DNA of 64,000 bases from Hymenobacter translucens (GTDB taxonomy: Bacteria; Bacteroidota; Bacteroidia; Cytophagales; Hymenobacteraceae). The first letter of the stretch is position 1. Every line of letters begins with the position of its first letter. Positions 50,371-61,081 of the stretch are shown here, one piece after another. The stretch lies in contig NZ_JAJERB010000004.1 of NCBI RefSeq assembly GCF_020685205.1, positions 124,001 to 188,000 on the forward strand. Reading direction: 5' to 3'. The notes below the pieces were generated by a model. The model worked only from the letters and a program-made list of their open reading frames with translations, ran no database searches and was not told the DNA's origin. A program made the translations under genes and the position numbers.

Positions 50371-50925
50371 TTACACCTCCCATTCGCCGGCCTGCAGGCG
50401 GGGCAGCAGCTCGCGTACAATCCGGTAGCTCACGCCCCACAGGTAATACTCGCCGATCCGGTAAAACGCCACCAGCAGGGGCCGGCTCTGCCCGGGCAGC
50501 AGCACCGACTCAGCCGCGTGCCGGCCGGGCAGCAGCAGCTCGGCCAGGGATACTTCGAGCACTTCTTCAATCTCCCGAGCCTGCCACTGCCACTTTTCCG
50601 GCCGGGTGATGCGGCCCAGAAACGGGCTGATCCGGAACCCGGTCGCCCGGGTTTGCACCACCGGCAGCTCCGCCAGCAGCTCCACCGCGGTAGCCGGCAA
50701 GCTGATTTCTTCTTCCGCTTCCCGCAGGGCCGTGGCCCGGGCGGAAGAATCGTTCGGATCCCGCTTCCCGCCGGGAAAAGCCAGCTCCCCGCCGTGGGCC
50801 CCGTGCATGGTACGCCGGATTAGTACCAGGATCAGCTCTCCCGCCGCATTGCGATACACAGGCACCAGAACGGATGCTTCGCGCAGTGGGATAGTCGGTT
50901 CAGAAGATGATGAGCCGGAAGTCAT
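50371..50925 (-). CDS. NUDIX hydrolase (CoA pyrophosphatase-like)
   Basis: A 184-residue protein with a Nudix box (GGKRDPNDSSARATALREAEEEI pattern across about 52-74), including the catalytic RE and EE pair. An upstream L-I-R-R-T segment fits the NudL/CoA pyrophosphatase group, which cleaves CoA to phosphopantetheine and ADP. The substrate remains inferred. It is 9 bp downstream of the membrane protein gene, so the two are probably co-transcribed. Confidence 0.85.
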   Translation of the reverse strand: MTSGSSSSEPTIPLREASVLVPVYRNAAGELILVLIRRTMHGAHGGELAFPGGKRDPNDSSARATALREAEEEISLPATAVELLAELPVVQTRATGFRISPFLGRITRPEKWQWQAREIEEVLEVSLAELLLPGRHAAESVLLPGQSRPLLVAFYRIGEYYLWGVSYRIVRELLPRLQAGEWEV

Positions 50926-50934
50926 ATGCTAAAG

Positions 50935-51963
50935 CTACACTTGCGCCGGAGTAGCCAGAACTGCCAGCAGCCGGGCCGGCTCGTCGACGTACAAAGCCAG
51001 GTGCGGGGCCTTTTTACGCAGGCCATACGGGCCGGACGCAGCCACGGGTTCGTGCAGGGTAAGCAGCACGTTCGGGGCAGTTACCAGGGGGCCGGCCAGG
51101 TTCAGCAGCTCCGGAAGGGCTGGCAGCTCGCGGATAGGAACAGCGCTGGCAATGGCCGCCCGGGGCAGCCTGACCCGCCACAGCAGCCCAACCCGAAGCA
51201 TGAGCACCTGTTCCTGAACCAGGACCGGCCGCTGCCGCACGGCGTGCAGATGGCCCAGCACGAACAACAGGCTGTAGGCGCTCAGCCCCAGCAGCGCCCA
51301 CGCCGCGCCCGGATGCCAGCGCATCACCAGCAGGTGCACCACGGTCATTTCAACTACGGATACCAGCAGCAGGGTAGCCATGATAGCCGTAAATGCCGAT
51401 TCCCGATGCATGGAAAAAGAATGGGTGCTTTGGCTGGCCGGCAGCGGGGCTGGCGTCAGCCAGAACAGCAGGGCATAGCGGAACATGGCTACTTCGCTTA
51501 CCACGGGGGCCAGCGCCGAGCCGAATACCGTTCGGAAGCTGCTGGCGAGGTTGTCGGTGAAGTCGGGGTAGTGGAGCCGGGCCGCCCGGTAGGCGCGCAG
51601 CACCCCCCGCAGCCGGACGAGTACCAGCACCGTGAGCAGCGGCTCGGCCACGAGCAGCAGGTTGCGCAGCCAGCCCACGTACTGCTGCCCGTCCGGAGGC
51701 AGCAGCCAGGCGGCCACGCCCAGGGAAAGTGTAAATACGACGGCGACAGTGCTAAGCGGCAGCTGGTAGCGCCGGGCCACGAAAAAGTAATACAGCGCCG
51801 GAATGCCCACCGTCAGGTCGACCGTTACGGCCAGGGCCATCACCGGGCCGCGCAGCTGGAACGCAGCGGAGTGGGTAACCAGCCATTCGGCAGCCCCCAC
51901 GAGCAGGCTCAGGAAAAGGAATTGCAGCAGGTACCGGCTGCGGAAAGTGAAGGGGACCGTCAT
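50935..51963 (-). CDS. hypothetical membrane protein
   Basis: A 342-residue protein with about eight predicted membrane helices over residues 1-250 and a soluble C-terminal domain (about 265-342). The latter contains an E-Q-V-L-M-L-R-V strand, suggesting a PH-like small domain. ATG 51963 (MTVPF) is chosen; ATG 51996 would add eleven residues. I recognise no family. Confidence 0.62.
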   Translation of the reverse strand: MTVPFTFRSRYLLQFLFLSLLVGAAEWLVTHSAAFQLRGPVMALAVTVDLTVGIPALYYFFVARRYQLPLSTVAVVFTLSLGVAAWLLPPDGQQYVGWLRNLLLVAEPLLTVLVLVRLRGVLRAYRAARLHYPDFTDNLASSFRTVFGSALAPVVSEVAMFRYALLFWLTPAPLPASQSTHSFSMHRESAFTAIMATLLLVSVVEMTVVHLLVMRWHPGAAWALLGLSAYSLLFVLGHLHAVRQRPVLVQEQVLMLRVGLLWRVRLPRAAIASAVPIRELPALPELLNLAGPLVTAPNVLLTLHEPVAASGPYGLRKKAPHLALYVDEPARLLAVLATPAQV

Positions 51964-52031
51964 GGCTGGGCAGGAAGTGAGCGGGTTCCGCTGCATAGAT
52001 AGGTACCGTTGCGCAAAACTTCCCTAAATGC

Positions 52032-52796
52032 CTACCGGGGCTTCGATGCTGGACCCGCTGCCGGCAGGTTCAGGGTGTAGTCGCCTTGTTCGGGTACCAG
52101 AATGGGGGGGAGCGTGCGGTGCAGCTCGAAGTAGGCGTAGCCCGCCACCAGGGACTGCCAGAACGCCGCGTGCCGGCTCAGGGGCCGCGCAGCCAGGGCT
52201 TCGGGCGTCAGGGCAAACGGAAAGATGTGCACCGGCAGGCTCTGCTGACCGGCCGCCCGGGCTTCCAGGGCCAGCAGGTACACTTCCTCGATGCCGGCGT
52301 CGGTGATGGGCAGGCACCCGATGGTGACGTTGGAGCCGTGGATGAAAATGTCCCCGCCGGGCTTGGCGCTGCCCAGCTGCCGGTCCACGGCGTTGGGGTA
52401 ATCGAGCCCGAGCGACAGGTGGTAGAGGCTGCTGGGGTTGAACCGGTCGATGGTGTAGAAGCCTTCGGGCACCTGACCGTCGCCTTCGCGGCGCTTTGGG
52501 CCCAGGCTGCCCGAGCAGGCCGCCAGCGGGTAGCTTTTCAGCAGCGCAAAGCAACCCTCACCCTGGTTGCGGGCCCAGACTTCGAGGTGGGGCTCGATCT
52601 TGAATACCCGAATAAAAACTTCCAGCCGGGCCGGGTCGATATGCTGACTAACCAGGCGCCGGCGCAGCGCCGGCCAGCAGCGGGCGTAGGCCGACCGCAC
52701 CCGGGGGTACATTTGCTGCTGGAGCCGGAAAGCCGGTTCGGGGGTTTGGCTGCTCAGCAGGGGCAGCAGCAGAAAGGCCAGGATCAGGCGCCGCAT
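52032..52796 (-). CDS. L,D-transpeptidase family protein (YkuD fold)
   Basis: A 254-residue exported protein with a signal peptide (about 1-17). The YkuD catalytic motif is HGS-x5-C (H153 to C161). L,D-transpeptidases form 3-3 crosslinks or attach proteins to peptidoglycan; this compact group may also act as a carboxypeptidase. ATG 52796 gives a clean signal peptide. It stands apart from the other wall genes in the window. Confidence 0.85.
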   Translation of the reverse strand: MRRLILAFLLLPLLSSQTPEPAFRLQQQMYPRVRSAYARCWPALRRRLVSQHIDPARLEVFIRVFKIEPHLEVWARNQGEGCFALLKSYPLAACSGSLGPKRREGDGQVPEGFYTIDRFNPSSLYHLSLGLDYPNAVDRQLGSAKPGGDIFIHGSNVTIGCLPITDAGIEEVYLLALEARAAGQQSLPVHIFPFALTPEALAARPLSRHAAFWQSLVAGYAYFELHRTLPPILVPEQGDYTLNLPAAGPASKPR

Positions 52797-53198
52797 GGTA
52801 CAGGTGGTCCGCACGCCGCGTTCGGGTTGCTACCGCAGCAAACCCAAGGGGTGCGAGAAACCAGGAAACGGACAAACCTGAATATTCTGTATACCAGTGC
52901 TGCTATATGCCGGGGTATAGGTTTAGCGGACTTGGAACGGGTAAGCTGGCAGGATAAGACCAAGCAGAAATCAGGAGTGCACGGTTGGAGTGGGTTAAGT
53001 TTTAGGAGGCTTCTGCTGCAGCGGCCCGGCGGGGCAGCGGGCTTCCGGGCCGGTAAGAGAAACCCGGGGCGTTCCTCGTTTTGCCTTATTGTACTTGTCC
53101 AGTTAGCAAATCGGCCTTTTGTTGGCTTACTTGGGGCTTCTGATTGCCTTACTACACGAGTAATACCGGCTAACTGCCGTTTTACGCTTCAAACACGA
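52797..53198. other. 402-bp intergenic region without a recognised gene
   Basis: It lies between divergent genes (L,D-transpeptidase and ICMT-like). The second half is A/T-richer and probably carries promoters. Short palindromes occur (for example GTATACC near 52893), but none is strong. I saw no tRNA, small RNA or coding frame that I would support. Confidence 0.5.
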
Positions 53199-53945
53199 AT
53201 GCCCTTACGAGAAGAATTTGAGCAGCAGGGAAACTGGCTGTTCCGGAGAAGAAGCTGGCTGCCCGTTGTGGTTTTGTACCCGTTGGCCGGAGTCCTGATG
53301 GTAGCGTACCCGGAGGCTACCTACGACCATATTACCAGCCCCACGTGGGGAATCGTCTGCCTGCTGGTGGGGCTGCTCGGCCTGGCCGTGCGGGCCCTGA
53401 CCATTGGCTGCACGCCCGGCGGCACCTCGGGCCGCAACACCGACGAGGGGCAGGTGGCCGAAACGCTCAATGAAACCGGCATCTACTCCGTGGTGCGTCA
53501 CCCGCTGTACCTGGGTAACTTTCTGATGTGGCTGGGACTGTTTATGATCCTGGGCGTGTGGTGGTTTGTGGCGTTGTGTACGCTGGCCTACTGGCTGTAC
53601 TACGAGCGGATCATGTACGCCGAGGAAGAGTTTCTGCGCCGCACCTATTCGGCCCGGTACGAGGCCTGGGCCAGCCGCACGCCGGCTTTCGTGCCCCGCC
53701 TGACGGGCTGGCAGCCAGCCTTACTGGAGTTCTCGTGGCGCAACGTAATGAAGCGCGAGTACAACGGCCTGTTCGCCATGGTCGTTTCCTTTGTGCTTAT
53801 CAACGCCATCAGCCACCTGCTGGTCGACAAGCGGTTCTACATCGATCCGCTCTGGCAGCTGGTGCTGGCCGTCGGGGCGGTGATTTTCCTGGTGCTGCGG
53901 ACCCTCAAGAAGAACACCCAATTGCTGGAAGTTCCGGGCCGCTAG
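53199..53945 (+). CDS. isoprenylcysteine carboxyl methyltransferase-like membrane protein
   Basis: A 248-residue protein with five or six membrane helices. The ICMT/PEMT signature is present: V-V-R-H-P-L-Y-L-G-N (about 93-102), then the Y-Y-E-R-I-M-Y-A-E-E-E-F-L segment and Y-x-x-R-Y-E-A-W. It uses SAM to methylate a lipid or prenylated substrate. The start is ATG 53199; the frame stays open far upstream, but only as an antisense shadow. UbiA/ICMT partners often co-occur, but here UbiA is 50 kb away. Confidence 0.77.
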   Translation: MPLREEFEQQGNWLFRRRSWLPVVVLYPLAGVLMVAYPEATYDHITSPTWGIVCLLVGLLGLAVRALTIGCTPGGTSGRNTDEGQVAETLNETGIYSVVRHPLYLGNFLMWLGLFMILGVWWFVALCTLAYWLYYERIMYAEEEFLRRTYSARYEAWASRTPAFVPRLTGWQPALLEFSWRNVMKREYNGLFAMVVSFVLINAISHLLVDKRFYIDPLWQLVLAVGAVIFLVLRTLKKNTQLLEVPGR

Positions 53946-54035
53946 CCCTGGCAGGTGCCCGTTCGGCCGAACAGTGGCGGGAGTGCGGGCGTATGGAACG
54001 CGGCGGCTGCCACTGGCCGTTGGTGGACTCTTGCC

Positions 54036-54956
54036 ATGACTACTCCGCGCGGATGGGTGCTGCTGGGCGCTCTGCTGAGCTGTATTAGCTGTTTTTGCGG
54101 ATCAACCCGGGCGCAATCGGCAAGCAATCCGCTCCGGCGTTCGCCCGGGCAGCTGATGGTGGTCGGCCATGCCGGTTCGGGCTTCTTTACCCCCTTCAAC
54201 CCGTTCAACCCCCTACCGCCCAGCAGCCTGCGCAGCGTGCTGCAGGCCCTGGACCGGGGTGCCGAAGGAATAGAAGTAGACCTTGAGCTGAGCCGCGACA
54301 GCGTGCCCGTCCTGTACCACGACGTGACGCTGGAAACCATGACCAAAACCGGTCGGGGCTGCGTGAGCGAGCAGACGGCCGCGGCCCTCATCCAGCTGCA
54401 GTTTCAGGGCGGCTGGCCCTACGATTGGTTTCACCGCGAAAAGATGGTGACGCTTGACACGTTGCTTGGCCGGCTGGAAAAGCGGGGTCGGCCGTTCCCG
54501 TATCTGCACCTCGACCTGCACGAAGACCTGCCCTGCCTGAGTCCGGTCCAGCGCCAGCGCCACTCGGCGGCCCTGGCCCGGCAACTGGTGGCTCTGCTGC
54601 GCCTCTACCACGTGCCGGCCGAGCGGGTGCTGGTGGTTTCCGACCAGCCGGCCACGCTGGCGCGGGTGCATCAGCTATGGCCGGCCGCGACGCTGGGCTT
54701 CGAAGTCACCCACGACTTTGAGTCCCAGCTAACCCAGGCGCTGGCGCAGAAGGTGCAGGCCGTGGTGCTGAGCCAGGACCTCACCACACCCGAAAACGTA
54801 GCCCGGGCCCACGCCGCGGGCCTGGCTGTCATCACCTTCGGAGGGCGGTCCGGTCGCCTGATGCGGCGGCTGATTGCTGCCGGGCCCGACGGCTATGAGG
54901 CCGACAACGTGCCCAAGCTCCTGAAGCTGCTGGGCCGCCCCCGGCCCCGGCGGTAG
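54036..54956 (+). CDS. glycerophosphodiester phosphodiesterase family protein
   Basis: A 306-residue protein with a signal peptide or lipoprotein-like N-terminus (about 1-24). The GDPD motif is present: G-H-A-G (about 44-47) with E-V-D-L-E (about 77-81) and the catalytic His in Y-H-D-V-T (about 92). Phospholipid headgroup hydrolysis in the periplasm is likely. The canonical HRG is replaced by HAG, a known variant. Confidence 0.82.
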   Translation: MTTPRGWVLLGALLSCISCFCGSTRAQSASNPLRRSPGQLMVVGHAGSGFFTPFNPFNPLPPSSLRSVLQALDRGAEGIEVDLELSRDSVPVLYHDVTLETMTKTGRGCVSEQTAAALIQLQFQGGWPYDWFHREKMVTLDTLLGRLEKRGRPFPYLHLDLHEDLPCLSPVQRQRHSAALARQLVALLRLYHVPAERVLVVSDQPATLARVHQLWPAATLGFEVTHDFESQLTQALAQKVQAVVLSQDLTTPENVARAHAAGLAVITFGGRSGRLMRRLIAAGPDGYEADNVPKLLKLLGRPRPRR

Positions 54957-55023
54957 GAGAGAAGCCGGGCGAAGCGGCCCAGGCTCAGCTTGCAGGAGCG
55001 CCGGGTTCTGTGCTTCTTGAGCG

Positions 55024-55995
55024 ATGCCTTTATCTGCCGCACCTGCTTACCTGCCCGACGTGCTGGGCCCGGACTTCGAGCAGCTCACCCTGCCTCAGCC
55101 CGACGACTACGAGGGTACGGTCCGCAGCACCCTGATCCGCCGCCGCTTTACCGGCCCGGCTTCCGACCGGGCCGTGCTGTACATCCACGGCTTCACCGAC
55201 TATTTTTTTCAGCGGGAGCTGGCCCGGCAATGGGAGAAGCATGGCTACCGCTTCTATGCCCTTGACCTGCGCAAGTACGGCCGTTCCCTGCTGCCCCACC
55301 AGCGTCCCAACAACGTGCGCGACCTGACGGAATATTTTGCGGACCTCGACGCGGCCCTGGCCCGGATCGGGGAGGAAGGCGCCCGAACGGTGGTGCTGAA
55401 CGGCCATTCCACCGGCGGCCTGATCACCGCATTGTACGCCCGCTCCGGTTCGCGTCGGGGGCAGGTTTCGGTACTGGTTTTAAATAGCCCGTTTCTGGAA
55501 ATGAATCAGCCCTGGCTGCTGCGCAAGGTGGCTATGCCGGTTATCAGCCGGCTCGGGGCGCTCTATCCTGATTTGCCCATACCGGCCCGGCTGCCGCCCG
55601 GCTACGGCGAAAGCCTGCACCAGAGCCGGCACGGGGAGTGGGACTACAACCTGACCTGGAAGCCGATTGAGGTGTTCGCAGTGAATGCCGGCTGGCTGCG
55701 GGCCATCCGCGCCGGGCACCGGCAGGTAGCCCGGGGGCTCGGTTTGCCGCAGCCGGTACTCGTGCTGCATTCAGCGCGCACCGTGCAGCGCTATCATCCC
55801 TTCAACGACGAGTATTTCAGCGCCGACGGAGTGCTCAATGCGGAACACATCCGCACCCTGGCTCCGCAATTAGGCTCCCGCGTGACGGTGCAGGGCATCG
55901 AAGGCGGCATGCACGATCTGGTTTTGTCCCGCCCGGCCGTGCGGGAAAAGGTGTACGAGGCGATGTTCCGCTGGCTCGCAACGGTGCCCGGGTAA
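55024..55995 (+). CDS. alpha/beta hydrolase (serine aminopeptidase S33-like lysophospholipase)
   Basis: A 323-residue cytoplasmic hydrolase with an oxyanion-hole segment Y-I-H-G-F-T-D (about 47) and nucleophile G-H-S-T-G-G (S128). The catalytic Asp is probably near 245-275, and the His lies in G-M-H-D-L (about 299). The monoacylglycerol lipase/lysophospholipase type is likely. It follows the GDPD gene on the same strand with a 67-bp gap, so a shared phospholipid-turnover role is plausible. Confidence 0.83.
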   Translation: MPLSAAPAYLPDVLGPDFEQLTLPQPDDYEGTVRSTLIRRRFTGPASDRAVLYIHGFTDYFFQRELARQWEKHGYRFYALDLRKYGRSLLPHQRPNNVRDLTEYFADLDAALARIGEEGARTVVLNGHSTGGLITALYARSGSRRGQVSVLVLNSPFLEMNQPWLLRKVAMPVISRLGALYPDLPIPARLPPGYGESLHQSRHGEWDYNLTWKPIEVFAVNAGWLRAIRAGHRQVARGLGLPQPVLVLHSARTVQRYHPFNDEYFSADGVLNAEHIRTLAPQLGSRVTVQGIEGGMHDLVLSRPAVREKVYEAMFRWLATVPG

Positions 55996-56166
55996 ACAAG
56001 GGGCAAGCCAATATTGTCCTGTAGCGGGCGTTACGATGCCGACCAGTGGCCGGGAGTTAGTATCTACGCATCCGACTCATCCTTGCGGGCCCCGGGTGGT
56101 TTACTATCTTAAGGGCCTCGGCTCTTTCATGTTACACGCAGACCTGATTCGACTTTACGCAAGCGT

Positions 56167-56919
56167 ATGCAGAATTATTATCGGGTGCTGGGGGTAGCGC
56201 CCACGGCCACGGCCGCCGAAATCCGGCTGGCGTACCAGCAGCGTAGTGCTTACCTGCAGCCTCTGGTGGCCGACCCCGCTTTCCGCACCCAGCTGGAGGA
56301 CCTGAAGATCGGCTTTGAAATCCTGGCCGACCCGGGGCGGCGCTACGCCTACAACCTGCTGCTGAGCCAGGAGCCCCCGCCGCCCCCGCCCGTCCGCCGC
56401 CTCGATCCGGTGCGCCAGCTGATGCAGCGCTACGCGCCCATTGCCCGCTGGGTGAACCTGCTGTTTCTGGCCTTCTGCCTGTTGCTGGCATTGGATTGGG
56501 CTCTGCCCCTGCGCGAACACCAGGGCGAAGAAGTCGTGGGCCGCGAGGTCGTGTCGGTGTCCTCGTCGGTGTCGGACCCGCAGTCGGCGTACGACATCAA
56601 GACGCCGCACACCAGCTTTCGTCTGCACAGCGACGAAGCCTACCGCGTGCGGGAGGGAGACCGGATTACGGTGTGGAGCACGCCCATCCTGCACATTGTG
56701 CGGGAGCTCAGCGCCCCGTCCTCGCCCGATGGCCCCGAGCCCTTTCTGCCGTACAGCGGTATTATCTACAACAGCACCCTTAGCCTGATGCCCGTCTTGC
56801 TGGCCGTGGTGGCGGGTATCGGCCTGCTGCCGCGGCGCTCGGCCGAAACGCAGGTGAACACTGCCGCGGCCGGGGTGCTGCTGTTCGTGCTGACCCTGCT
56901 GGTGGTGGTGTGGTTCTGA
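56167..56919 (+). CDS. membrane protein with J-domain-like N-terminus lacking HPD
   Basis: A 250-residue protein. Residues 1-65 align with a J-domain (N-Y-Y-R-V-L-G-V, A-A-E-I-R-L-A-Y, F-E-I-L-A-D-P-G-R-R-Y-A-Y). The HPD tripeptide that stimulates Hsp70 is replaced by a Leu-Gln-Pro segment (about 30-32). A Pro-rich linker follows, then a membrane helix (about 97-115), an extracytoplasmic domain and two C-terminal helices. It is probably not an Hsp70 co-chaperone. The role is unknown. Confidence 0.7.
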   Translation: MQNYYRVLGVAPTATAAEIRLAYQQRSAYLQPLVADPAFRTQLEDLKIGFEILADPGRRYAYNLLLSQEPPPPPPVRRLDPVRQLMQRYAPIARWVNLLFLAFCLLLALDWALPLREHQGEEVVGREVVSVSSSVSDPQSAYDIKTPHTSFRLHSDEAYRVREGDRITVWSTPILHIVRELSAPSSPDGPEPFLPYSGIIYNSTLSLMPVLLAVVAGIGLLPRRSAETQVNTAAAGVLLFVLTLLVVVWF

Positions 56920-57004
56920 AGGCAGGCCAGTATCCGTCTGAACCCTGAGCAGAACGAACCGTTAAACCGGTCAGCCTTTTTCAACCGATCTGACCACCGT
57001 ACCG

Positions 57005-57418
57005 ATGAATTCCAACTTCAACTATGCACCGCACCTGTACGCCCTGCTGCGTATCGTGGTCGGGCTGCTCTTTGCCATGCACGGCAGCCAGAAAATCCTG
57101 GGCTTCCCCGGCGACAAGCCTCCGGTAGAGCTGGCCTCCCAGATGGGCCTGGCGGGCATTATCGAGCTGGTGGGCGGGCTGCTCATTGCCGTGGGGCTGC
57201 TCACCCGTATATCCGCCTTTCTGTGCAGCGGCCTTATGGCTGTGGCCTACTTCATGGCTCACGCCGGGGATGGACCCCTGCCGATTCTAAACCACGGCGA
57301 GCTGGCCGTCATCTACTGCTTTGTGTTCCTCTACATTGCCGGGCGGGGCCCGGGCCCCTGGAGCATCGACAGCATGATTGGCCGCAACCGTACCGTGGAT
57401 GCCAACCGGGTAGCGTAG
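57005..57418 (+). CDS. DoxX family membrane protein
   Basis: A 137-residue protein with four membrane helices. The DoxX pattern includes R-x-x-x-G-L-L-F-A-M-H-G-x-Q-K (about 17-31) and E-L-x-G-G-L-L-I-A-x-G-L-L-T-R. DoxX proteins have been linked to thiol/redox processes in other bacteria, but the role here is unknown. A 240-bp gap to the ankyrin gene shows no clear feature. Confidence 0.88.
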   Translation: MNSNFNYAPHLYALLRIVVGLLFAMHGSQKILGFPGDKPPVELASQMGLAGIIELVGGLLIAVGLLTRISAFLCSGLMAVAYFMAHAGDGPLPILNHGELAVIYCFVFLYIAGRGPGPWSIDSMIGRNRTVDANRVA

Positions 57419-57660
57419 GCCGCTGGCCTTCTTCCAAAAGCATTCCGCTGACCAGCCCCGGCTGCGTGCTGCCGCGCACGGAGTCGGGGTTCTCTGTTGC
57501 CCCAGTTCCCAGCCCGCAGTCCAGGGTTACCGCCGGCAGCTCAAATCCATTTCCCGGATTTGCGGTTATTGCAGCAGGAGGCTGATGCCGGCACATTATC
57601 CGATCCGCGCCGGCCGCCGTCCCTGTCTGAACCTATCAACCAAACCCTTGCTGACCCGCT

Positions 57661-58152
57661 ATGTCTTTTACCTCTGCCCGCCCCGAAGATCTGCTCATTG
57701 ATGCCGCCCGCCGGGGCGACGTGCCCTACCTCCAGCAACTGCTGGCCGACGGCACCGTGGATGTGAACGTTCAGAACGGCAAAGGCTTCACTGCCCTTAT
57801 CGTGGCCGCCTACGACGATCAGGTGGAAGCCACCAAAGCCCTGCTCGCCGCCGGCGCCGACCCCAACGTGCAGGACGTAAGCGGCAACTCGGCCCTGATG
57901 GGCGTTTCCTTTAAAGGCTACCCCGAGGTGGCCCGCCTGCTCATTCAGCACGGCGCCGACCTCAACCAGCAGAACGGCAACGGGGGCACCGCCCTGATGT
58001 TTGCCACCCTGTTCGGCCGCCACAACATCGTGCCCATTCTGCTCGAAGCCGGCGCCGACACCACCATCCGCGACGTGCGCGGCCTGTCCGCCCGCGACCT
58101 GGCCGTGCAGCAAGGCAACGAAGAAGCCCTCAAGCTGCTGCCTCAGGAATAA
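57661..58152 (+). CDS. ankyrin repeat protein
   Basis: A 163-residue soluble protein of four to five ankyrin repeats. Consensus turns such as G-K-G-F-T-A-L-I-V-A-A, A-G-A-D-P-N-V-Q-D and G-N-G-G-T-A-L-M-F-A-T are visible at 33-residue spacing. There is no signal peptide. It probably binds a protein partner in the cytoplasm. Confidence 0.9.
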   Translation: MSFTSARPEDLLIDAARRGDVPYLQQLLADGTVDVNVQNGKGFTALIVAAYDDQVEATKALLAAGADPNVQDVSGNSALMGVSFKGYPEVARLLIQHGADLNQQNGNGGTALMFATLFGRHNIVPILLEAGADTTIRDVRGLSARDLAVQQGNEEALKLLPQE

Positions 58153-58169
58153 GCTAGGATTTGAATAAC

Positions 58170-58212
58170 AATGCCCGCCCGCGCTCCTCTCTGAAACGCG
58201 GACGGGCATTTT
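58170..58212 (+). terminator. probable terminator of the ankyrin gene
   Basis: AATGCCCG and CGGGCATT outer arms with inner GC pairing (one mismatch) and a loop of 12-14 nt, followed by TTT. Confidence 0.55.
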
Positions 58213-58241
58213 GCTTGCCTGTAAGTGAGTGTGTACAAAAG

Positions 58242-58529
58242 CTAGGGCAGGGGCTCCCAGGTGACGTCGGCTACGGCGGAGGTATTCGTGGAGAGGTACT
58301 CGTTGTAAAGCTGCTGGGCCGGGCCCTGTTCGGGCTCACTGCCATCGGAGTGCAAAACCAGCAGCAGGTCCTGGGCACCCAGGCCCAAGCGGGAGGTAAG
58401 CTGCTGGCGCAGGTCGTCAAACGAGTTAGAGAGTCCGTCCTGGAGCTTTACGACGGTGAGGTGCCGGCCGCCCTGCTCGACACGGGCAAAGACGCCCGCG
58501 GGTCCGGTAGAGAAAGTGTCTGAGGTCAT
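58242..58529 (-). CDS. hypothetical small protein
   Basis: A 95-residue soluble protein with a likely alpha/beta fold (G-G-R-H-L-T-V-V-K-L, then D-L-L-L-V-L-H). No family is recognised. ATG 58529 is preferred over ATG 58559, because the intervening bases look like leader sequence of the type seen before other genes here. It lies between the ankyrin gene and the mutase operon. Confidence 0.5.
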   Translation of the reverse strand: MTSDTFSTGPAGVFARVEQGGRHLTVVKLQDGLSNSFDDLRQQLTSRLGLGAQDLLLVLHSDGSEPEQGPAQQLYNEYLSTNTSAVADVTWEPLP

Positions 58530-58693
58530 AGCGTTAGTAGGGGTTGTTTTCTCCGGCATACGCAAGGACCGCGGGGCGGTATGGGAAAAGCACGCCGGAC
58601 CAGGGGTAAGTAGTTCGCGCTGCTATTAGCAGGGGTGGGGCCTCCATATGAATACTGGCGCCTTTTGAGGTAGTAAGACTAGCCAACAGTAAA

Positions 58694-58723
58694 AGAGCAT
58701 CTACCTGCTTAGGTAGATGCTCT
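58694..58723 (-). terminator. terminator of the mutase operon
   Basis: Perfect 13-bp arms with a 4-nt loop, followed on the minus strand by TTTT, 75 bp after the mutB stop. Confidence 0.75.
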
Positions 58724-58798
58724 AAATAATCAGCTTACTGCCTTTATACGCCGGTAAGAAGTAATGTGTAGCTGGGGAAGTTGGAAAGCGTATAAAAT

Positions 58799-60961
<2,163 letters not shown>

Positions 60962-60967
60962 TGGAGC

Positions 60968-61079
60968 AATTCTTAATTAGCAATTAATAATTAGTAATTA
61001 AGAATCAGGAAGAATTTCGAGCGAACAGACAGGACGTCTGGTCAGAATTCTTAATTGCTAATTCTTGATTACTAATTGA
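60968..61079. repeat. inverted pair of AATTNNN heptad arrays (element A2)
   Basis: The left array (60968-61009) has six 7-bp units. The right array (61045-61079) has five units on the other strand. The spacer is about 35 bp. It fills the gap between the mutA stop (61082) and the mutB start (60961) almost completely. Confidence 0.8.
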
Positions 61080-61081
61080 TT

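Noticed and set aside
52086..53198. Long upstream extension of the ICMT-like protein
   Set aside because: The extension runs antisense to the L,D-transpeptidase and through non-coding DNA; the methyltransferase begins at 53199.
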